A DNA stretch of 64,000 nt, taken from assembly GCF_036186745.1 (NCBI RefSeq), contig NZ_CP108086.1, forward strand, positions 7,316,001 through 7,380,000. The letters are read 5' to 3'. Positions within the stretch are counted from its first letter, which is position 1. Each line of letters opens with the position of its first letter. Origin of the DNA: Microbispora hainanensis (GTDB taxonomy: Bacteria > Actinomycetota > Actinomycetes > Streptosporangiales > Streptosporangiaceae). Below are positions 17,166 to 25,735 of the stretch, one piece after another. Made by a program: the position numbers and the translations under genes. The notes under the pieces are model-generated. The model searched no databases and was not told the DNA's origin. It was given only the letters and a program-made list of their open reading frames with translations.

Positions 17166-17648
17166 GGCTCGCCTCTCCTCGTGTGTCGGTCGTCCTGACG
17201 CAAAAATCATTCCAGGTCAGGGTCGCAGACGGCGGCGCGGCCCGCCAAACCGTCTCCGCTACTTTACGGGCGGCGTCCAAGGGCGATCACGCGGACGAAA
17301 AGACGAAGAAGGAAACGAAAAGGGAAGGAGGCCCGGGCGGCCCTTCGGACCGGTTCCGTCCCGTCGGCGGCGGGCGCGGAGCTCCGTTGTCTACTGGGCG
17401 CCCGGGCCCCTCCTGGGTCCAACCCCCCGGCCGGATGGGGTGCCCCGCCTCGGCGGGACGCCACCCTGCGCCTGGTGTGCTGACGGAGTCACGCTCCGTC
17501 ATCGACGCAGAGGTCGGCGACGCCATAGAACGGCCAACCGGTCAGTCCCGTGCTGGACTGCGCAGCAAACTACCGACCTCAGCGCAGATGTCAACCACGC
17601 TCCGATCAGCGGAAACACCACATTTCCGCAGGTGGGAGCGGTGTCGCT
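17166..17648. other. 483-bp gap upstream of lnt: promoter and long leader
   Basis: Reading minus, a promoter-like pair TTGACA (17594-17589) and TAGTTT (17572-17567) stands 16 bp apart, about 400 nt before lnt. The predicted leader includes a 79-codon frame (17526 to 17287) without a good ribosome site or recognisable product. No riboswitch family was identified. The other end of the gap is the 3' end of the helicase gene. Confidence 0.5.
17567..17594 (-). promoter_or_regulatory. Promoter-like TTGACA-16-TAGTTT for lnt-ppm
   Basis: The -35 hexamer is consensus and the -10 fits TAnnnT, with 16-bp spacing. Predicted transcription start is near 17560. It would drive lnt and ppm1 from a leader of roughly 395 nt. 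Confidence 0.55.
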
Positions 17649-19910
17649 TCAGCGACGTTCGAGACCGTTCAGGACCTCGGGCAGTTCGTCCACGTGGACC
17701 ACGCCGAGGCGGCTCGTGGCCCGGGTCAGCGCGACGTAGAGGTCGCTCGGGCCGCGCGGCGACTCGCGCAGGATGCGGCCGGGCTCCACCACGATCACCG
17801 AGTCGAACTCCAGCCCCTTGGCCTCGGTCACCGACAGCACCGCCACGGGGGCGTCCAGCGCGGCCGGGCCGGGGCCGGTGGCCGCGCCCGGAACGGCACC
17901 CCGTACGATCGTTCCGACGTCCTCGGTCATCCCCGCCGGTGCGACGACCACGAGGCGGCCCTCCCCCAGGACCCCCGGCGCCGCCTCCGCCGCGATCACC
18001 GGGCCCGCCTCCGCGAGGCCGGCGACCCGCAGGGCCCACGGCCGCTCGCCCGTCTCCCGCACCGACTCCGGCGCCTTCAGGTCGGGGCCGACGAGTTCGA
18101 GCACGCGGGCGGCGACCTCCATCAGCTCGGCGGGGGTGCGGTAGTTGACGCTGAGGTGCTCCTCGCGCCAGCGGCCCGCGACGTACGGGTCGAGGACCCG
18201 GGCCCAGCTCGCCGCGCCCGCGGCCGACCCGGTCTGGGCGATGTCGCCGACGATCGTCATGGACCGGCTCGGGATGCGGCGCATGACCATCCGCCAGGCC
18301 ATCTCGGACAGCTCCTGTGCCTCGTCCACGATCACGTGACCGAAGGCCCACGTGCGGTCCCTGGCGGCCCGCTCGGCGGTGGTGAGGTAGGTCTCCTCGG
18401 CCTGCTGCCGTTCGGCGAAGCGCTCGGCGTCCATGATGTCGGCCAGGCCGGTCAGCTCCAGCACCTCGCGGGCGTAGGCGATGCGCTCCTCGCGCTCCTG
18501 CTCGGCCCGCCGCGCCGCCCGCAGCACCCCTTCGTCGATGTCCCCGAGCAGCTCCGCGGCCTCGTCGAGCAGCGGCACGTCGGCCGGGCTCCACCAGGTC
18601 TCCCCCGCCTTCTCCCCCGGTCTGGGCGGCTCGCGCAGCAGCAGGTCGCGCTCCGGCCCGTCCAGCCCGGCCGCCGCCATCCGGTCGCGGTCGGTGAACA
18701 GGCCGATCAGGAGTTGCTGCGGCGTGAGGTAGGGCCACAGCCGGTTGAGCGCCACCCGCACCGGCTCCTCGGTGCGCAGGTCCTCGCGCAGGTCGGCGAA
18801 GTCGGCGTCGTCGAGGTTGCCGCGGCCCAGGTGTCGGGCGGCCTGCCGGGTCAGCACGGTCAGCAGGTGCCGTACGAAGACGGCCCTGGCCTGGTTGTGC
18901 GGACGGCGCGAGCGGCCGGCCTTCGACCGGGCCGCCTCCAGCGTCTGCCGGTCGAGCTTCAGCGTGAACTTGTCGAGCTTGATCTCCACGGGTGTGCGCG
19001 GCATCCGCTGGCGCTCCCGTACGGCCCGGGCGATCACGTCGGCCATCGCGATGCGGCCCTTGACCGCCGCGACCTCGGGCGGCTCCTCCCGGGCCGCGGT
19101 GACCCCGGGGTACAGCTCGCCCACGGTGGACAGCAGCACGTCGGTCTCGCCGAGGGACGGCAGCACCTGCTCGATGTAGCGCATGAAGGTCGGGTTGGGC
19201 CCGAGGATCAGCACGCCCCGGCGTTCCAGGCGCTCCCGGTAGGTGTAGAGCAGGTAGGCCGCACGGTGCAGGGCCACCACGGTCTTGCCGGTGCCGGGGC
19301 CGCCCTGGACGACGAGCACGCCGTTCAGGTCACTCCGGATGATCTTGTCCTGCTCGGCCTGGATGGTGGCGACGATGTCGCGCATGCGGCCGGTGCGCTT
19401 CTCGCCGAGCGCGGCCAGCAGCGCCGCCTCGCCGTTGAGCGAGGCCCGGTCGGCGTCGGTGAGGCTGTCGAGGTCGAGCAGGTCGTCGTCGATCGCGGTG
19501 ACCCTGCGGCCCCGCGTGTGCAGGTGACGCCGCCGGGTGACGCCCATCGGCGCGGCGGGGGTGGCCCGGTAGAACGGCTGTGCCACGGGGGCCCGCCAGT
19601 CGATCAGCAGCCGGTGCTGGTCGTCGTCCGACAGCCCGATGCGGCCGATGTAGAGCCGCTCGCCCTCCGCGTGGTCGAGCCTGCCGAAGCACAGGCCGTT
19701 CTCCACCGCCCAGAGGCGGGCGAGGCGCTGGGTGTACATGACGGCGAAGCTGTCGCGCTCCGAGCGGTTCTGGTGGGTGCCGAAGGCCCCCTGGGCGAGC
19801 ACGGCGTCGAGCTGCCCGCGCGTGCGCTCCCGCAGCACGTCGAGGCGCTCGTACAGCGCGGCGACGTACTTCTGCTCCCGGGCCAGCTCGCCCGTCGAAG
19901 ACTCTGGCAT
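17649..19910 (-). CDS. helD: HelD-type UvrD/Rep-like superfamily I helicase
   Basis: 753 residues from ATG 19910. After an N-terminal coiled-coil arm (LAREQKYVAALYERLDVLRE) come Walker A GGPGTGKTVVALHR, motif Ia LILGPNPTFMRYIEQVLPSL, Walker B VIVDEAQEL, motif III TIVGDIAQTG, motif IV-like HLSVNYRTPAELM, and the late motifs SVTEAKGLEFDSVIVV and YVALTRATSRL. HelD proteins insert into stalled RNA polymerase and release it from DNA; the actinobacterial HelR branch gives rifampicin tolerance. No rifampicin-associated element was recognised upstream. It shares the upstream region with csnR. Confidence 0.88.
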   Translation of the reverse strand: MPESSTGELAREQKYVAALYERLDVLRERTRGQLDAVLAQGAFGTHQNRSERDSFAVMYTQRLARLWAVENGLCFGRLDHAEGERLYIGRIGLSDDDQHRLLIDWRAPVAQPFYRATPAAPMGVTRRRHLHTRGRRVTAIDDDLLDLDSLTDADRASLNGEAALLAALGEKRTGRMRDIVATIQAEQDKIIRSDLNGVLVVQGGPGTGKTVVALHRAAYLLYTYRERLERRGVLILGPNPTFMRYIEQVLPSLGETDVLLSTVGELYPGVTAAREEPPEVAAVKGRIAMADVIARAVRERQRMPRTPVEIKLDKFTLKLDRQTLEAARSKAGRSRRPHNQARAVFVRHLLTVLTRQAARHLGRGNLDDADFADLREDLRTEEPVRVALNRLWPYLTPQQLLIGLFTDRDRMAAAGLDGPERDLLLREPPRPGEKAGETWWSPADVPLLDEAAELLGDIDEGVLRAARRAEQEREERIAYAREVLELTGLADIMDAERFAERQQAEETYLTTAERAARDRTWAFGHVIVDEAQELSEMAWRMVMRRIPSRSMTIVGDIAQTGSAAGAASWARVLDPYVAGRWREEHLSVNYRTPAELMEVAARVLELVGPDLKAPESVRETGERPWALRVAGLAEAGPVIAAEAAPGVLGEGRLVVVAPAGMTEDVGTIVRGAVPGAATGPGPAALDAPVAVLSVTEAKGLEFDSVIVVEPGRILRESPRGPSDLYVALTRATSRLGVVHVDELPEVLNGLERR

Positions 19911-20007
19911 AGGCCGCCAGATTCTACGTGCCGTGCCGCCCTTCTCCCGCATCGGGCACGGCGGCTCACGAGCGCGTCACAGATGGATCTCGGCGCGGAT
20001 CACGCCC

Positions 20008-20065
20008 TTGACGGCGTCCCGGCCCGTTCGTACGGTCGCAGCCATAGTTAGGAAACTTTCCTAAC
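20008..20065 (+). promoter_or_regulatory. csnR promoter with 19-bp perfect palindromic operator
   Basis: TTGACG (20008-20013) and TACGGT (20031-20036) are 17 bp apart. GTTAGGAAACTTTCCTAAC (20047-20065), a perfect palindrome around a central C, begins about where transcription should start. The core AGGAAACTTTCCT agrees with the operator described for the ROK repressor CsnR of Streptomyces. A near-copy stands before the chitosanase gene at 48274-48292. Operator position implies autorepression by roadblock. Confidence 0.85.
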
Positions 20066-20133
20066 ACGCTCTATGTCGTGGGAGCTCACGCTCTGTGTCG
20101 CGAGAGCTCACGCTCTCTGTCCTGGGAGAACGC

Positions 20134-21387
20134 ATGACCCGGCCCATCGCGGGGACGCCCAGCCTGCTGCGCGCGATCAACGACCGCGCCGCGCTGATGG
20201 TCCTGCTCGAACGCGGCCCGCTGACCCGGCCCGAGCTGGGGGCGCTCACCGGCCTGTCCAAGCCGACCGCCTCCCAGCTCCTGGCCCGGCTCCAGGAGGC
20301 CGGCCTGGTCGTCCTCGACGGCATCCGCGAGGGCCTGCCGGGCCGTACGGCCGAGCTCTACCGGATCAACCCCCGCGCGGCGCACGTGGCGGCGCTGGAC
20401 GTCACGCCGGCGCGGATCGCCGCGGCGGTCGCGGACGTCACCGGCGCGGTCGTCGCCGAGCACCGGCTGGCCACCCCGGGCCGCGCCGGCGGCGACGTGG
20501 TCGAGCGGGTCCGGGCCGCGCTCACCGGGGCGTGCGGCCCGGCCGGGCTCGACCCGACGGAGCTGAGCCGGGTGGTCGTCGGCATCGGCGGCGCCGTCGA
20601 CCCCTCGACCGGCAGGCTCGGCTACGCCGCCCACATCCCCGGCTGGCACATCCCCGACCTGATCGGGACCCTCCGCGACGGGATCGGCGTGCCGATCGAC
20701 GTGGAGAACGACGTCAACCTCGTCGCGCAGGCCGAGCGGTCCCGGGGCAGCGCCCGGGGCCACCAGGACTACGTGCTGCTGTGGGCCGACGAGGGCATCG
20801 GCGCGGCCCTCGTCATCGGCGGCCGCCTCCACCGCGGGGCGACCGGCGGCGCGGGCGAGGTGGGCTACATGCCCGTGGTCGGCGCCCCCACCGCGCGGGA
20901 CGTCGGCAGGAGGGCCAACCACGGGTTCCAGGCCCTGTCGGGCGGCCCGGCCGTGCTCGCCCTCATGCGGGCGCACGGGCTGCGCGGCTCCACGCCGAGC
21001 GGCGCCGTACGCAACGCGGCCGCCCTGGCGGGACGCGGCGGCCCGGACGGCGAGAGCGCGCGCGAGGCCCTGCGCGAGCTCGCCGGCCGCCTCGCGATGG
21101 GGCTGGCCGCGATCACGGCCGTGGTCGATCCCGAGGTCGTCGTGCTGTCGGGCGGCGTGCTGCTCGCCGGCGGCGAGGTCCTGCGGGAGTCGGTCGAGCG
21201 GGAGCTGCACGCGCTCACCATCCCCCGGCCTCGCGTGCTGCTTTCCACCCTGGAGGGCAACCCGGTCCTCGCCGGAGCCCTCGACCTCGCCCTCGGCGCC
21301 GTACGCGAGGAGCTGTTCGGCCCTGTGAACAGCCCTGTGAACGGCCCCGCGAACGGCGCGGTGAACACATCCCCTTCCCCCCATTAG
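20134..21387 (+). CDS. csnR: ROK-family repressor of chitosan utilisation
   Basis: 417 residues. Winged-helix domain ~1-75 (LLRAINDRAALMVLLERGPL, GALTGLSKPTASQLLARLQE), then a ROK sugar-kinase-like domain: VVGIGGAVDPSTGRLGYAAH, DVENDVNLVAQAERSRG, WADEGIGAALVIGGRLHRGATGGAGEVGYM. The usual ROK zinc-site Cys cluster is not evident. It is the first gene of a six-gene run whose content and order match csnR-E-F-G-H-K of Streptomyces coelicolor. ATG 20134 has GGGAG 6 nt upstream; a GTG at 20095 is in frame. A triple run of GAGCTCACGCTCT-like sequence lies in the leader. Probable inducers are glucosamine oligosaccharides (known for Streptomyces, inferred here). Confidence 0.9.
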   Translation: MTRPIAGTPSLLRAINDRAALMVLLERGPLTRPELGALTGLSKPTASQLLARLQEAGLVVLDGIREGLPGRTAELYRINPRAAHVAALDVTPARIAAAVADVTGAVVAEHRLATPGRAGGDVVERVRAALTGACGPAGLDPTELSRVVVGIGGAVDPSTGRLGYAAHIPGWHIPDLIGTLRDGIGVPIDVENDVNLVAQAERSRGSARGHQDYVLLWADEGIGAALVIGGRLHRGATGGAGEVGYMPVVGAPTARDVGRRANHGFQALSGGPAVLALMRAHGLRGSTPSGAVRNAAALAGRGGPDGESAREALRELAGRLAMGLAAITAVVDPEVVVLSGGVLLAGGEVLRESVERELHALTIPRPRVLLSTLEGNPVLAGALDLALGAVREELFGPVNSPVNGPANGAVNTSPSPH

Positions 21388-21399
21388 GGAGGCACCCCC

Positions 21400-22737
21400 A
21401 TGAAACGCCTTCTCTCCCTCCCCGTGGCACTCTCCGTCGGGGCCGGGCTGGCCGCGCTCACCGCCTGTACGGCGGGCACCGAGAGCGGGCCGCCCGAAGT
21501 GGCCCGGAGCGGGGCGAGCCACGAGCCGGTCACCATCGAGTTCTGGCACGGTTTCAGCGCCGACAACGAGCTCAAGGCGTTCGACGAGACCCTCGCCGGC
21601 TTCCAGAAGAAGTTCCCGTGGATCACGGTCAAGGCGACCAAGGCCGTCCAGGACGACCAGATCCTGCAGTCCGTGCGCGGCGGCAACCCGCCCGACGTGG
21701 CCTTGTCGTTCACCACCGACAGCGTCGCCCAGTTCTGCAAGGCCGGGATCTTCCAGGACCTCAACCCCTACCTGAAGGCGAGCGGCATCGACCCGGCGAC
21801 GCTGTTCCCCAAGGTGATCGCCGAATACACGGAATATCAGGGCAAGCGCTGCGTGATGCCCATGCTGGCCGACACGTACGGCCTCTACTACAACAAGGCG
21901 CTGATGAAGGGCCACGAGCCGCCGAAGACGATGAGCGAGCTGGCCGAGCTCGCCAGGACGCTGACGGTCAAGGACGACAAGGGCGACATCAAGGTCGCCG
22001 GGTTCGTCCCGACGAGCCAGATGTACGAGAACGCGCCCATCCACACCGGCGTGATGGTCGGCGCGAAGTGGATCAACCCCGACGGCACCTCGGCCATCGG
22101 CTCCGACCCGCAGTGGAAGAAGCTGATGACCTGGCAGAAGGACCTGACCGACTGGTACGGCTACGACAAGCTCGAGAAGTTCCGCAAGAGCTTCGGCGAC
22201 GAGTGGTCGGCCGAGAACCCGTTCAACACGGGCAAGGTCGCCATGGCCATCGACGGCGAGTGGCGCACCGCCATGCTCGCCGCCGACGCCCCCGGCCTCG
22301 ACTACGGCACCGCGCCGCTGCCGGTGGCCGACGACCAGGCCCAGCGGTACGGCGCGGGCTACATCACCGGCACCGTCATCGGCGTCCCGCGCGGCGCCGG
22401 GCACCCGGAGGCCGCCTGGGAGCTGGTGAAATATCTCACCACCGACACCGACTCACTGGTGACGCTGTCTAACGCGATCAGGAACGTGCCGAGCACGCTG
22501 CCCGCACTCCAGTCGCCCGCCCTCAAGAAGGACCCGAACTTCCAGACCTTCCTCGACGTCTTCGCCAACCCCAGCAGCACGACGATGCCGGCCCACCTCA
22601 ACTCCGTCTTCAACCAGCAGACGCTGCAGGAGGCGCAGATCAAGTGGGAGTCGGGCCGCGCGTCCGACCTCGACGCGCTGCTCGCCGACGTGGACAAGAA
22701 GATCAACGAGAAGCTCAAGCTCACGGCGGGCGGCTGA
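21400..22737 (+). CDS. csnE: Chitosan-oligosaccharide ABC transporter, substrate-binding lipoprotein
   Basis: 445 residues, SBP_bac_1 family. Signal peptide with lipobox LTAC, then VTIEFWHGFSADNELKAFDE, typical of sugar receptors, and GGNPPDVALSFTTDS, YGLYYNKALMKG and GKVAMAIDGEWRTAML further on. A good ribosome site (AGGGAGG) lies 9 nt before ATG 21400. It follows csnR by 12 bp. Placement directly after the ROK regulator and before two permeases and a GH4 enzyme indicates capture of glucosamine oligomers produced by the secreted chitosanase. Confidence 0.9.
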   Translation: MKRLLSLPVALSVGAGLAALTACTAGTESGPPEVARSGASHEPVTIEFWHGFSADNELKAFDETLAGFQKKFPWITVKATKAVQDDQILQSVRGGNPPDVALSFTTDSVAQFCKAGIFQDLNPYLKASGIDPATLFPKVIAEYTEYQGKRCVMPMLADTYGLYYNKALMKGHEPPKTMSELAELARTLTVKDDKGDIKVAGFVPTSQMYENAPIHTGVMVGAKWINPDGTSAIGSDPQWKKLMTWQKDLTDWYGYDKLEKFRKSFGDEWSAENPFNTGKVAMAIDGEWRTAMLAADAPGLDYGTAPLPVADDQAQRYGAGYITGTVIGVPRGAGHPEAAWELVKYLTTDTDSLVTLSNAIRNVPSTLPALQSPALKKDPNFQTFLDVFANPSSTTMPAHLNSVFNQQTLQEAQIKWESGRASDLDALLADVDKKINEKLKLTAGG

Positions 22738-22743
22738 CCTTCG

Positions 22744-23646
22744 ATGCGTGGCAACCTGCGCGCCCTGCTCTATCTGTCCCCCTGGCTCGCCGGGTTCGCG
22801 ATCTTTTTCGTCTACCCGCTGCTGTCCACGGTCTACTTCTCCTTCCAGCGGTACGACCTGTTCACCCTGGAGCCCGTCGGGCTGCTCAACTGGGAGTACT
22901 TCTTCAAGGACCAGGCGGCCTGGACGGCGATCCGCAACACGCTGTGGCTCGTCGTGGTGATGGTCCCGCTGCGGGTGCTGTTCGGCCTCGGCGTCGCCCA
23001 GCTCGTGACCAGGATCAAGGCCGGCGCCGGGGTCTACCGCACGATCTTCTACCTGCCTGCCCTGGTGCCGCTGGTGGCCGGGACGCTGGGCTTCGTGTTC
23101 CTGCTCAACCCCGGCACCGGGCCGGTGGACGCGATCCTCTCGGCGGTCGGGCTGCCCGCGCCCGACTGGTTCGGCGACCCGGCGTGGTCGAAGTGGGGGC
23201 TGACTCTGCTGGGCCTGTGGTCGGTCGGCGACCTGATGGTCATCTTCATGGCCGCCCTGCTCGACGTGCCGAAACAGCTCTACGAGGCCGCGGCCATCGA
23301 CGGCGCGAACGGCTGGCGGCAGTTCACCTCGATCACGCTGCCGGTGATCCGGCCGGTGCTGATGTTCGCCGCCGTCACCGGAGTGATCCAGACGCTGCAG
23401 TACTTCACCCAGGCCGAGGTCGCCGCCCGGGTCGCGTCCGGCGCGACCGACTCGGCCGGGTCGGTCTTCACCCCCGGCTACCCCGACCAGTCCACGCTGA
23501 CGTTCCCCCAGTGGCTGTTCCAGCAGGGCTTCCGCGACTACGCGATGGGCTACGCGTGCGTGCTCGCGCTGGTGCTGTTCGCGGTGTCGATGGTGTTCAC
23601 GCTCATCCTGCTGCGGCAGTTCCGCTTCACCGAGGAGGAATCGTGA
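22744..23646 (+). CDS. csnF: Sugar ABC transporter permease (MalF type)
   Basis: 300 residues with six predicted membrane helices: LLYLSPWLAGFAIFFVYPLL first and VLALVLFAVSMVFTLILL last. The cytoplasmic EAA loop reads YEAAAIDGANGWRQFTSITL. ATG 22744 is 6 bp after the csnE stop; csnG overlaps its last codons. No ATP-binding subunit is encoded in the operon. In Streptomyces the shared ATPase MsiK energises Csn, and the same is likely here. Confidence 0.9.
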   Translation: MRGNLRALLYLSPWLAGFAIFFVYPLLSTVYFSFQRYDLFTLEPVGLLNWEYFFKDQAAWTAIRNTLWLVVVMVPLRVLFGLGVAQLVTRIKAGAGVYRTIFYLPALVPLVAGTLGFVFLLNPGTGPVDAILSAVGLPAPDWFGDPAWSKWGLTLLGLWSVGDLMVIFMAALLDVPKQLYEAAAIDGANGWRQFTSITLPVIRPVLMFAAVTGVIQTLQYFTQAEVAARVASGATDSAGSVFTPGYPDQSTLTFPQWLFQQGFRDYAMGYACVLALVLFAVSMVFTLILLRQFRFTEEES

Positions 23647-24476
23647 CCCCGACGGCGAGACGGACCGCGCTGCTGTGGGTCGCCCGGCACGCGCTGGCCA
23701 TCGCGCTCGCGCTGATGTTCCTCGGCCCGCTGGTGTTCATCGCGCTCACGGCCCTGATGACCGACCATCAGGCGCTCACCTCCGAGCTGTGGCCGCACAC
23801 CTGGAACTGGGACAACTTCGCCGAGATCTTCGAGAAGGCGCCGCTGCTGACCTGGATCCGCAACACGCTGCTCTACTCGGTGCTCGCCACCGCGTTCATG
23901 CTGGTGTCGTCGATCCCCGTGGCGTACGCGCTGGCGCGGTTCCGCTTCCGCGGGCGGCGGCTGGCGTTCCTGCTGGTCATCACCATGATGATGCTGCCGC
24001 CGCAGGTCGTGGCCGTGCCGATCTACCTGATCTGGGCCCGCTTCCACCTGACCGGCACGCTGTGGCCGCTGATCCTGCCGATGCTGCTCGGCGACGCGTT
24101 CTCGATCTTCCTGCTGCGCCAGTTCCTCGTGACGATCCCGCGCGAGTACTCCGACGCGGCGAAGGTCGACGGCTGCGGCGAGTTCCGCACGCTCGTGCGG
24201 GTGGTCCTGCCGATGGCCCGCCCGGCCATCGCCGCCGTCGCCCTCTTCCAGTTCTTCTACTGCTGGAACGACTACTACGGACCCCTGCTGTACGCCGGGA
24301 CCGACCTGGACAACTGGACGCTGTCGCTGGGGCTTGCGGCGTTCCGGTCGGTGCACCGCGTGCAGTGGAACCTCACGATGGCCGCCACACTGCTGGCCAT
24401 GGCCCCGGTGATCATCGTGTTCTTCTTCGCCCAGAAGGTCTTCATCGAGGGCGTCAAGCTGACGGGAGTCAAATGA
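23643..24476 (+). CDS. csnG: Sugar ABC transporter permease (MalG type)
   Basis: 277 residues, six membrane helices; EAA loop YSDAAKVDGCGEFRTLVRVV. GTG 23643 overlaps the csnF stop (GTGA) and has GGAGG in the end of csnF, so it is translationally coupled. Pairs with CsnF to form the membrane channel for chitosan oligomers. The stop overlaps the csnH start as ATGA. Confidence 0.9.
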   Translation: MTPTARRTALLWVARHALAIALALMFLGPLVFIALTALMTDHQALTSELWPHTWNWDNFAEIFEKAPLLTWIRNTLLYSVLATAFMLVSSIPVAYALARFRFRGRRLAFLLVITMMMLPPQVVAVPIYLIWARFHLTGTLWPLILPMLLGDAFSIFLLRQFLVTIPREYSDAAKVDGCGEFRTLVRVVLPMARPAIAAVALFQFFYCWNDYYGPLLYAGTDLDNWTLSLGLAAFRSVHRVQWNLTMAATLLAMAPVIIVFFFAQKVFIEGVKLTGVK

Positions 24477-25735
24477 AGCTGGCCGTTGTCGGGGGCGGTT
24501 CCACGTACACGCCGGAGCTGATCGACGGTTTCGCCCGCCTGCGCGGGGAGCTGCCGCTGTCGGAGATCGCGCTCGTCGACCCCGACGAGCGCCGGCTCGC
24601 GACGGTCGGCGGGATGGCCCGGCGGATGCTCGCCCGCGCCGGGCATCCCGCCGCGCTGACCACCTCCAATCGCGTGGAGGACGGCGTCGCCGGGGCCGCG
24701 GCGGTGCTGCTCCAGCTGCGCGTGGGCGGCCAGGCCGCCAGGAACGTCGACGAGACCCTCCCGCTGGAGTGCGGCTGCGTCGGGCAGGAGACCACGGGCG
24801 CGGGGGGCCTCGCCAAGGCCCTGCGGACCGTGCCGGTGGTGCTCGACATCGCCGAGAAGGTGCGCGCGCACGCGCCCGGCGCGTGGATCGTCGACTTCAC
24901 CAACCCCGTCGGCATCGTCACCCGGGCGCTGCTCGACGCCGGGCACCGGGCCATCGGCCTGTGCAACGTGGCCATCGGCTTCCAGCGCCGCTTCGCCGCC
25001 CTCCTCGGCGTGGCCCCCGAGCGGATCGCGCTCGGTCACGTCGGGCTCAACCACCTCACGTGGGAGCGGTCGGTCCTGCTCGACGGCGTGGACGTGCTGC
25101 CCCGCCTGCTGGACGAGCACGGCGAGGGCATCGCCGAGTCGGTCGGCCTGCCGGTGGAGCTGGTCCGCCACCTGCGCGCCGTGCCGTCGTACTACCTGCG
25201 GTACTTCTACGAGCACGACCGCGTGGTGGCCGAGCAGCGCACCTCGCCGTCGCGGGCGGCCGAGGTCGCGGCGATGGAGTCGGCTCTGCTGGAGATGTAC
25301 GCCGACCCGGCCGTGGACACCAAGCCCGACCTGCTGAACAAGCGCGGCGGCGCCTTCTACTCGGAGGCCGCCGTCGCCCTGGTCGCCTCGCTCATGGGCG
25401 ACCGCGGGGACGTGCAGGTCGTCAACACCCGCAACAACGGCACGCTGCCGTTCCTCGACGACGACGCGGTGATCGAGGTGCCGGCCGCCGTGGGAGCCGC
25501 CGGGGCCGTCCCGCTGCCCGTCGAGCCCGTGGAGCCGCTCTACCGGGGCCTGATCGCCCACGTGTCGGCGTACGAGTCGCTGGCCCTGGAGGCGGCCCTG
25601 GACGGCGGCGAGGACCGCGTCAGGGACGCGCTGCTGGCCCATCCGCTGGTCGGGCAGGCGTCCCTCGCCGACGGCCTCGCCGCGCGCCTCGTGGAGGCCA
25701 ACCGCGCCTTCCTGCCGTGGGCGGTGGCACGGTGA
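24473..25735 (+). CDS. csnH: GH4 NAD-dependent 6-phospho-glycosidase
   Basis: 420 residues. N-terminal Rossmann fold KLAVVGGGSTYTPELIDGF binds NAD+. Metal and substrate residues of GH4 are present in GQETTGAGG, FTNPVGIVTRALLDAGH, GLCNVAIGFQRRF (Cys ligand) and GHVGLNHLTWER (His ligand). GH4 enzymes oxidise C3 and eliminate the glycoside using NAD+ and Mn2+; members of this branch act on 6-phospho sugars. With the kinase encoded next, it would split phosphorylated glucosamine oligomers in the cytoplasm. Overlaps csnG and csnK by 4 bp each. Confidence 0.9.
   Translation: MKLAVVGGGSTYTPELIDGFARLRGELPLSEIALVDPDERRLATVGGMARRMLARAGHPAALTTSNRVEDGVAGAAAVLLQLRVGGQAARNVDETLPLECGCVGQETTGAGGLAKALRTVPVVLDIAEKVRAHAPGAWIVDFTNPVGIVTRALLDAGHRAIGLCNVAIGFQRRFAALLGVAPERIALGHVGLNHLTWERSVLLDGVDVLPRLLDEHGEGIAESVGLPVELVRHLRAVPSYYLRYFYEHDRVVAEQRTSPSRAAEVAAMESALLEMYADPAVDTKPDLLNKRGGAFYSEAAVALVASLMGDRGDVQVVNTRNNGTLPFLDDDAVIEVPAAVGAAGAVPLPVEPVEPLYRGLIAHVSAYESLALEAALDGGEDRVRDALLAHPLVGQASLADGLAARLVEANRAFLPWAVAR

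Noticed and set aside
17287-17526. 79-residue frame upstream of lnt as a gene
   Set aside because: No ribosome site, no homology recognised, Pro/Gly-rich composition. Kept only as part of the leader description.
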